Shown: positions 57,659-64,000 of the stretch, one piece after another | How positions within the stretch are numbered: the first letter of the stretch is position 1 | How the letters are laid out: each line of letters opens with the position of its first letter | Origin: Pseudonocardia endophytica | Lineage (GTDB): Bacteria; Actinomycetota; Actinomycetes; Mycobacteriales; Pseudonocardiaceae | NCBI RefSeq assembly: GCF_004339565.1 | Contig: NZ_SMFZ01000001.1 | Coordinates: forward strand, 1,364,001-1,428,000 | Length of the DNA stretch: 64,000 nt | Reading direction: 5' to 3' | Made by a program: the position numbers and the translations under genes | The notes under the pieces: generated by a model | The model's input: only the letters and a program-made list of their open reading frames with translations | Told to the model about the DNA's origin: nothing | Database searches by the model: none

Positions 57659-59779
57659 CTAGTTGAGCAGCGCGTCCACGAACGCCGACGGCTCGAACGG
57701 AGCCAGGTCGTCGGCACCCTCACCGAGCCCGACGAGCTTCACCGGGACGCCGAGCTCGCGCTGCACACGGAACACGATGCCGCCCTTGGCCGTGCCGTCG
57801 AGCTTCGTCAGCGCGATGCCGGTGACGTCGACGACCTCACCGAACACGCGAGCCTGGGTCAGCCCGTTCTGCCCGGTCGTCGCATCCAGCACGAGCAGCA
57901 CCTCGTCCACGCGGGCCTGCTTCTCCACGACGCGCTTGACCTTGCCCAGCTCGTCCATCAGTCCGGTCTTCGTGTGCAGACGGCCCGCGGTGTCCAGCAG
58001 CACCGCGTCGACGCCGTCCTCGGTTCCTCGCTTGACCGCGTCGAACGCGACCGACGCCGGGTCGGAGCCCTCCGGGCCGCGCACGACGCCCGCCCCGGAC
58101 CGCTCGCCCCACGTGACCAGCTGTTCGGCCGCGGCCGCGCGGAACGTGTCGGCCGCACCGAGCGTCACCGTGTGACCGCCCGCGACGAGCACCCGGGCCA
58201 GCTTGCCGGTGGTGGTCGTCTTGCCGGTCCCGTTCACGCCGACGACGAGCAGGACGGCAGGCCTTCCGTCGTGCGGGAGCGCCCGCACCGACCGGTCCTG
58301 ACGGGTGTCCAGCGCCTCGGTGAGCACGTCGTGCAGGACGGCGCGGGCCTGCTCGGCGGTGCGGACGGCACGGGCGGCCAGCTGCTCGCGCAGCCTGGTG
58401 GTGATCTCCTCGGTCATCTCGGGGCCGAGGTCGGCCTGCAGCAACGTCGCCTCGACGTCCTCCCAGGACTCCTCGTCCATCTGCCCGGCACCGAGCAGGC
58501 CGAGCAGGCTCTGCCCGAGCCCGGAACGGGAGCGGGACAGGCGTCCGCGCAACTTGCCGAGACGCCCCTCGGCGGGCTCGATCTCCTCCGTCGGACTCCC
58601 GGGTGCGACGGGCGCGGTGACGGTGTCCGTCGCCGTCTCCGGAGAGCCCGGGGTCGCGGTCGGGGTGGTCGGCGCTTCCGGCGCCGCCGCCGCTCCGCCC
58701 ACGGCGGGCGTCGGGGTGGTCGGGGCGCCCGGCGATGCCGTGGTGGTGGCGCCGTCGGGTCGAGCAGTCGGGGTGGTCGGGGCCTCGGGCGCGGCCGTGG
58801 ACGCCGTCGGCGCATCCGGCCGGGCCGTCGGAGCGGTCGGTGCCTCGGGCGTCCGCGTCGTGGGGGCTTCGGGTGCCGCCGTGGACGCCGTCGGCGCATC
58901 GGTCGGGGCCACGGTCGTCGGTGTCGCGACGGTCGGCGGGTCGGTCGCCGTCGTGCCGAGCGCGCGGGTGTCCAGGCGAGCGGTCGACGGGTCCTTGCTC
59001 GCCTCCGCCGTGTCGATCACCCGGGACTGGCCGGGCCCTGCGACGGGCGTTCCGCGCGGCGGCGTCGGGGCGTCGATGACGTGGATGCCGCCCGGCGGTG
59101 TGCGGGCCTCGGTCGCGCCGCCGGCGATGGGCGTTCCGCCGGGAGGGGTGCGCACGTCGTAGGCGGTCTCGGAGTCGTCGACGGCCGCACCGGACCCGGC
59201 GCCGCCGTCGGTCGCCGTTCCCGGAGAGCCGGGGCCTGCACCCGTCGCCGCCGGGCCCGTACCGGTCGCGGTGCCGCTCGGACTCTCGGTCGCCGTGCCG
59301 GCGTCGTCCGTGGCGGCGTGCCTGCCGGCGTCCGTGGTGGCGGGCCCGCCGGCGTCCTCGGTAGCGGCCCCGCCGGCGTCCGTGCTGGCGCCCCCGCCGG
59401 CGTCCGTCGTGGCGGGCCCGCCGGCGTCCTTGGTGGCGGCCCCGCCGGCGAGCGCCGCACCCGCGGCGGCCGCTCCCGCCGCACCGGCGACCGCTGCGCC
59501 GCCGGCACCGGTCCTCCGCTCGTCGGTCGCCGTGTCGGAGGCCCCGGTCCCACCGTCCCGCGGGCGCTCCGGGGCGGTGGCGGTGCCCGAGGAGAAGTTG
59601 AAGCCACCGCCGGCCTTGTAGGAACCGCCCTTCGGCGGCTCCTTCTCGGTGGTCTCCAGCTCCTCGTCCTCGCGGAGGCTGATCCGGCGCTTCCGGGCCA
59701 CGACCAGGCCCACCACGACAGCGATCAGCAGCACCGCCACGACGACCGCGACGACGATCCACAGGGTCTCCGTGCTCAC
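57659..59779 (-). CDS. ftsY: Signal recognition particle receptor FtsY with long low-complexity linker
   Basis: A 706-residue protein. It begins with a membrane span (LWIVVAVVVAVLLIAVVVGL) and ends with the FtsY NG domain: GVNGTGKTTTTGKLARVLVA (Walker A), LLDTAGRLHTKTGLMDEL, DATTGQNGLTQARVF and TKLDGTAKGGI. The GTPase pairs with Ffh at the membrane. Residues about 50-390 are low-complexity, rich in Ala/Thr/Pro/Gly/Asp, with repeats such as GGPATTDAG and APTTPTARPD. GTG 59779 gives VSTETLWIVV. The linker is longer than I know from other actinobacteria. Confidence 0.93.
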   Translation of the reverse strand: MSTETLWIVVAVVVAVLLIAVVVGLVVARKRRISLREDEELETTEKEPPKGGSYKAGGGFNFSSGTATAPERPRDGGTGASDTATDERRTGAGGAAVAGAAGAAAAGAALAGGAATKDAGGPATTDAGGGASTDAGGAATEDAGGPATTDAGRHAATDDAGTATESPSGTATGTGPAATGAGPGSPGTATDGGAGSGAAVDDSETAYDVRTPPGGTPIAGGATEARTPPGGIHVIDAPTPPRGTPVAGPGQSRVIDTAEASKDPSTARLDTRALGTTATDPPTVATPTTVAPTDAPTASTAAPEAPTTRTPEAPTAPTARPDAPTASTAAPEAPTTPTARPDGATTTASPGAPTTPTPAVGGAAAAPEAPTTPTATPGSPETATDTVTAPVAPGSPTEEIEPAEGRLGKLRGRLSRSRSGLGQSLLGLLGAGQMDEESWEDVEATLLQADLGPEMTEEITTRLREQLAARAVRTAEQARAVLHDVLTEALDTRQDRSVRALPHDGRPAVLLVVGVNGTGKTTTTGKLARVLVAGGHTVTLGAADTFRAAAAEQLVTWGERSGAGVVRGPEGSDPASVAFDAVKRGTEDGVDAVLLDTAGRLHTKTGLMDELGKVKRVVEKQARVDEVLLVLDATTGQNGLTQARVFGEVVDVTGIALTKLDGTAKGGIVFRVQRELGVPVKLVGLGEGADDLAPFEPSAFVDALLN

Positions 59780-60160
59780 CCGACCACCCTGCCACGCCCC
59801 GGCCCACCCACTCCCCCGCCACCCCGCCCCGGCGTCACCGATCGGCTCCCGCGCGCCGATCCGGGCCCCGCGCGCACCAGGACACGCGCGGCAAGTCGGT
59901 CCGGCGCGCGGGAAGGGCTCGGGAAGCCCCCTCGCCGATGGCGGGCGCCCGTCCGGCGCGCGGGAAGCATGCGGCGGGGTGCCGCGGCCCCGGTGTCGCA
60001 CCCTTCCCCGGCGTGCCGCACCCCGTGCGGGCGGTGCGCCACGCCGAGAAGGGGTGCGTGCGCCGAGCGCATCGCCCGGCAACTCATCGCCGGCAGAAAG
60101 GCGGAACGTGTGCCCGGCCGACGGTCCTCGCATGCCGGCACCGGACCTCGCAACGCCTGC

Positions 60161-60300
60161 ACGGCCTACGAGGTCACCCGGAGGCCTGCGAGGTCACCCC
60201 GAGGCCTGCGAAGTCACCCCGAGGCCTGCGAAGTCACGGGGAGGCCTGCGAAGTCACCCCGAGGCCTGCGAGGTCACGGGGAGGCCTGCGAGGTCGCCGA
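60161..60300. repeat. 20-bp tandem repeat, seven copies
   Basis: Units GAGGCCTGCGAGGTCACCCC recur at exactly 20-base steps from 60161 to 60300. Copies vary between GAGGTC/GAAGTC and CCCC/GGGG ends. The array lies in the 1048-base gap between ftsY and smc (59780-60827). That gap shows no convincing gene and no other defined element, only further GC-rich degenerate repeats such as GGCGCCGCGAAC near 60400 and 60490. Confidence 0.9.
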
Positions 60301-60827
60301 TCCGGCGGCCACGTCGTAGCGCCATAGCACCGGCAGACGCCGCGGACCCGGCGCCCCCACCGCTCCCGGCGCGCCACGCCGCGTCGCGACACGCCGTGCA
60401 GCCGGCGCCGCGAACGGTGCCCGCGCGCCACGCCGACGACACGCGGCGCTCTGTCGACCGCGTGCCGGTGCAGCGGGCAGCGCGCCACACGGCAGGCGCC
60501 GCGAACGCCACGCCGGCGTCGCGGGGCGCGACCACGGCGGAGCATCGGCGGCGCACTCCGGGAACGGCTCGCCGGGTGAGGCGATCCCGGCAGATGCCTC
60601 ACCGGACGAGGCGTTCTCGACGGCGCTCGCCGGTCCCGGGCCCGGTCAACCGACGGTCGGCCACTCCCGGCGCGCAGGCGACCGGACCGCTCGTGCCGCC
60701 AGCCCCGCTCGACGCCCACCGGTCCCGTCTCCTGCACCGTGCGGCACCACCCCCGCCCGCTCGCCCCGAGCGGCAGCGGACGAGCACCCGTCGACCGGCG
60801 AACGTCACGCCGCGAGAAGGGGAAGGG

Positions 60828-63800
60828 TCAGGACGCCGGGCGCAGGCGTTGCGAGATGACCGTCGTGATCCCGTCGCCGCGCATGGAGACGCCGTACAGC
60901 GCGTCGGCGACCTCCATCGTCGGCTTCTGGTGCGTGATGACGATGAGCTGGCTGGTCGTACGCAGCTCCTCCATCAGCGCGATCAGGCGGCGGAGGTTCG
61001 CGTCGTCGAGGGCGGCCTCGATCTCGTCGAGCACGTAGAACGGTGACGGCCGCGCACGGAAGATCGCCACCAGCAGCGCCATCGCCGTCAACGACCGCTC
61101 CCCGCCGGACAGCAGCGACAGCCGCTTCACCTTCTTGCCCGGCGGGCGCGCCTCGACCTCGATGCCGGTGGTGAGCATGTCGTCCGGATCGGTGAGCACC
61201 AGCCGCCCGTCGCCGCCCGGGAACAGCGTGGAGAACACGGTCTCGAACTCGCGCGCCACGTCGTGGTACGCCGTCGTGAACACCTCGAGGATCTTGTCGT
61301 CCACCTCCTTGACGACGGTCAGCAGGTCACGGCGGGTGTTCTTCAGATCCTCCAGCTGCGTGGACAGGAACGTGTACCGCTCCTCCAGCGCCGCGAACTC
61401 CTCCAGCGCGAGCGGGTTCACCTTGCCCAGCTGAGCGAGGTCCTTCTCGGCGCGGCGCACCCGTCGTTCCTGGGTGCCGCGGTCGTACGGGACCGGCGGC
61501 GGCGCGCTGACCTGCTCGCCCCGCTCCTTCGCGGCCTCGTACTCGCCCGTCTCCACGTCCGACGGCGGCACCGGGACCTCCGGGCCGTACTCGGCCACCA
61601 GGTCCTCGACGCCGATGCCGTGGTCGGACAGGACCTTCTCGGACAGCTGCTCGAGCCGCATCCGGGACTCGGCGCGGGCGACCTCGTCGCGGTACACGGA
61701 GTCGGTCAGCTTCTCCAGCAGCGCCGTCAGCCGGTTCGCCGTGTCCCGGGCCTCGACGTGCGCGGCCTCCCGACCGGCACGCGCGGCCTGGACCTCGTCG
61801 CGCTCGGCGGCGGCGCGCTCCAGCGACGTCTCGAGGTGCGACGCGGCCGCGTGCCCTGCCTCGACGACGAGCCGCGCGATCCCGGCTCCCCGCTCGCGCT
61901 CGGCGGCCGCCGCGGCGGCGCGGGCCCTGGCCTGGCGCTCCGACGCGGCCTGCCTGCGCAGCGTGTCCGCCCGCCCGGCGATCGCCCGCGCGCGCTCCTC
62001 GGCCGTGCGCAGCGCGAGCCGCTGGTCGACCTCCTCGGACCGGACCCGGTCGACGTGCTCGGCCGCGGCGTCGCGCAACTCGGTGTCGGGCTCGTCGTCG
62101 ACGGGCTCGTCCTCGGCCACGGACAGCTGCCGCTCGGCCGCCTCCAGGGCCAGCAACGACTCCGACCGGCGGGCCTCGACGGCATCACGCCGGTCCTGCA
62201 GCCGCTGCGCCTCGGCCCGCGCCGACGTCACGACCTGCTCCAGCCGCCCGATCTGCGCCCCGGCCGCGGCCCGGCGCCGGTCGGCCTCGGTGACGGCGTT
62301 CCGTGCCTGTTCGACGTCTGCGGCGCGCGCCTGCTCCTCGGCCCGGGCGCCCTCCAGCGCCGGGCCGAGATCGGCCAGTTCGGCATCGACGGCGTCCCGC
62401 GCAGCCAGCGCGTCGTCGACGGCGGCCTGGAGCTCCAGCGCGCCCTGCCCCTCACCGGACCCGCCGTGTGCACGGTGCGCGGCGAGCACGTCGCCCCCGG
62501 CGGTCACCGCGGTGAGCTCGGGCCGCGCCTCCAGCACGCGCAGGGCGGAGTCCAGGTCGTCGACGACGACGACGTCGCGCAGCAGCGTGGAGAGCGCATC
62601 GGCGAGCGGGGCGGCGGCGGAGACGGCGGCCGTGGCCCAGCGACCCGCCGGGGGCGCCGCCGGCGGGGCGGGAAGCGGCCGATGGTCCGGTGATCGCCCG
62701 TCCGGCGTCGATCCGTGCCGCTGGTGGCCCCGGTCCGCGCCGATCTGCCGATCATCGGCGGACGTCGTCGTCCCTCCGCGGCCCGACCCGAGCAGCAGAG
62801 CGGCCCGACCCGAGTCCCGCTCGCGGAGCGCCCGCAGCGCATCCGCCGCGCCGTGCACCGATCCGACCGCCACGCCGTCGGCCAGTTCCCCCAGCACGGC
62901 CGCGACCGCCGCCCGCGCGTCCGGCTCGACCGTGACCAGCTCGGACACCGCGCCGAGGACGTGGTCCTCCCCCGACTCCAGGAGCGCGCCGGACCCGTCG
63001 CGCCGCACGAGCCCGACCTCCAGGGCCTCCACCCGGGCCCGCCAATGGGCACGACGTTGCCCGGCCTCCCGCTCGGCCTCGGCCAGCTCGGTGACCCGCT
63101 CGCGCGCACTGCGCAACGCCGCGTCCGCCTGCTCGACCCGGGATGCGAGCGCATCGCGGTCCTCGGACTCCCCGACGCCGGTCTGCTCGCGCCCGGCCTC
63201 CAGCTCGGCCTCCGCCTCGCGGGTGCGGTCGGTCGCCTCGGCCAGCGCCTCGGAGAGGCGTTCGATCTCCTCGGCCGTCGCCGCGGCTCCGCTGCGCAGT
63301 GCGTCGGCCTTGCCGGCGAGCGTCGCGATCCCGGCCTTGCGGTCGGCGATCGCGCGGACGGCGGCCATGTGCTCGCGCTCGGCGGCGGCGAGCGTCCGTT
63401 CCCGCTCGGCCTTCTCGGTGACGATCTCCTCGAGCCGCCGCCGCGCCTCGGCGACGCCCTCGACGAGCTCCTGCTCCTGCTCGGCGACCTCGTCGGCCTC
63501 GGCGTCGGTCTCGTCCGGGTCCCGGCCGGGGGTGCGTTCGGACGCGGCCTCGGAGAGATGCCGGACCCGCTCCTCGGCGAGCCGGACGGTCCCACGCAGG
63601 CGCTCGGCCAGCGCGGACAGCCGGTACCAGGCGTCCTGCGCGGCGGCCAGGCGTGGCGCGTCGGCGGCCAGCGCCTCCTCCAGCCCGGCCTGCTGCTCCC
63701 GGGCGGCGGTGAGCTGGTCCTCCACCTCGCTGCGACGACGGCGGGCCGCCCGGTCGTCGGCCTCCTCCTGCGCGATCGTGTCCCGCAGCGTGACGAGGTC

Positions 63801-64000
63801 GTCCGCGGCGAGGCGTAGCCGCCCGTCGCGCAGGTCGGCCTGGACGACCTGGGCCCGTCGGGCGATCTCGGCCTGCCGCCCGAGCGGCTTGAGCTGGCGC
63901 CGGAGCTCCGCGGTGAGATCGGTGAGGCGGGTCAGGTTCGCCTGCATCGCGTCCAGCTTCCGCAGCGCCTTCTCCTTGCGCTTGCGGTGCTTGAGGACGC
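60828..64000 (-). CDS. smc: Chromosome segregation protein SMC (5' end outside window)
   Basis: The C-terminal 1057 residues are present; the N-terminal Walker A part lies beyond 64000. Long coiled coils flank a hinge (about 270 to 470 residues into this part, with GGDVLAAH and VVVDDLDSALRVLEARPEL). The head domain has the signature LSLLSGGERSLTAMALLVAI, Walker B FYVLDEIEAALDDANL and the D-loop and H-loop (QLIVITHQKPTMEVAD). A Pro/Gly/His-rich insertion of about 45 residues (TTTSADDRQIGADRGHQRHG) lies in the hinge. SMC with ScpAB condenses and segregates the chromosome. The smc-ftsY order is conserved. Confidence 0.96.
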   Translation of the reverse strand, partial: VLKHRKRKEKALRKLDAMQANLTRLTDLTAELRRQLKPLGRQAEIARRAQVVQADLRDGRLRLAADDLVTLRDTIAQEEADDRAARRRRSEVEDQLTAAREQQAGLEEALAADAPRLAAAQDAWYRLSALAERLRGTVRLAEERVRHLSEAASERTPGRDPDETDAEADEVAEQEQELVEGVAEARRRLEEIVTEKAERERTLAAAEREHMAAVRAIADRKAGIATLAGKADALRSGAAATAEEIERLSEALAEATDRTREAEAELEAGREQTGVGESEDRDALASRVEQADAALRSARERVTELAEAEREAGQRRAHWRARVEALEVGLVRRDGSGALLESGEDHVLGAVSELVTVEPDARAAVAAVLGELADGVAVGSVHGAADALRALRERDSGRAALLLGSGRGGTTTSADDRQIGADRGHQRHGSTPDGRSPDHRPLPAPPAAPPAGRWATAAVSAAAPLADALSTLLRDVVVVDDLDSALRVLEARPELTAVTAGGDVLAAHRAHGGSGEGQGALELQAAVDDALAARDAVDAELADLGPALEGARAEEQARAADVEQARNAVTEADRRRAAAGAQIGRLEQVVTSARAEAQRLQDRRDAVEARRSESLLALEAAERQLSVAEDEPVDDEPDTELRDAAAEHVDRVRSEEVDQRLALRTAEERARAIAGRADTLRRQAASERQARARAAAAAAERERGAGIARLVVEAGHAAASHLETSLERAAAERDEVQAARAGREAAHVEARDTANRLTALLEKLTDSVYRDEVARAESRMRLEQLSEKVLSDHGIGVEDLVAEYGPEVPVPPSDVETGEYEAAKERGEQVSAPPPVPYDRGTQERRVRRAEKDLAQLGKVNPLALEEFAALEERYTFLSTQLEDLKNTRRDLLTVVKEVDDKILEVFTTAYHDVAREFETVFSTLFPGGDGRLVLTDPDDMLTTGIEVEARPPGKKVKRLSLLSGGERSLTAMALLVAIFRARPSPFYVLDEIEAALDDANLRRLIALMEELRTTSQLIVITHQKPTMEVADALYGVSMRGDGITTVISQRLRPAS

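Noticed and set aside
60161..60300. CRISPR array
   Set aside because: Repeats are directly joined with no spacers and there are no cas genes; it is a simple tandem repeat.

Overview
The window is high-GC actinobacterial DNA. It carries actinobacterial markers (a WhiG-type sigma factor, a DUF2469 protein, GlnR-like boxes, a GlnD/PII/Amt locus) and the gene order rplS-lepB-rnhB-DUF2469-yraN-yifB-dprA-xerC-whiG-rpsB-tsf-frr-cdsA-rlmN known from mycobacteria and streptomycetes. A Pseudonocardiales-type host is my guess from protein style; it is not proven here.

Layout. 1-5.6 kb: a LacI-type repressor (minus) facing a four-gene ABC importer for a sugar or polyol (plus), with two perfect palindromes over the importer promoter. 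5.6-9.4 kb: rlmN, a membrane protein and a Rieske lipoprotein, separated by non-coding tandem repeats (34-bp and 19-bp units) and by copies of a dispersed hairpin repeat. 9.4-17.5 kb (mostly minus): a methyltransferase, cdsA, frr, tsf, rpsB, an M23 protein, a WhiG-like sigma factor, xerC and dprA. pyrH is missing from its usual place between tsf and frr.

17.6-36.4 kb: an 18.76-kb integrated element inside yifB (comM). The 5' part of yifB (36354-37793) and its last codons (17520-17614) lie on opposite sides. The ends rebuild a 52-bp attP with inverted CATGCGCTAT arms around a GT core, and a large serine integrase starts within the right arm. The element carries a prim-pol, a P4-type SF3 protein with an apparently dead ATPase site, an iteron array resembling an origin, a DUF2637 membrane protein, many small zinc-finger proteins, a lone HK97-type prohead protease, a second serine recombinase, a PadR/membrane-protein pair, and a tightly coupled two-gene cassette of a DprA-like protein and a ComF-like phosphoribosyltransferase. 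I see no FtsK/TraB gene and no capsid, portal or terminase gene, so it looks like a mobilizable element or phage satellite rather than a complete conjugative element or prophage.

36.4-51 kb: the rest of the conserved translation and secretion block: yraN, DUF2469, rnhB, lepB with an enormous disordered N-terminal extension, rplS, trmD, then rimM, a KH protein and rpsP, followed by a CPBP protease, an amidohydrolase and ffh. A three-gene island (MgtC, stand-alone Clp-N protein, small HTH protein with two operators) sits between trmD and rimM. 51-57.5 kb: a nitrogen locus with two amt-glnB pairs on either side of one glnD; each amt has GlnR-like boxes upstream. 57.6-64 kb: ftsY with a long low-complexity linker, a 1-kb non-coding stretch holding a 20-bp tandem repeat, and the 3' part of smc, which runs off the window.

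Functionally, most of the chromosome here serves translation, protein export and nitrogen sensing. The element has broken the yifB-dprA operon and brings its own DprA and ComF homologues next to the disrupted competence-type locus.
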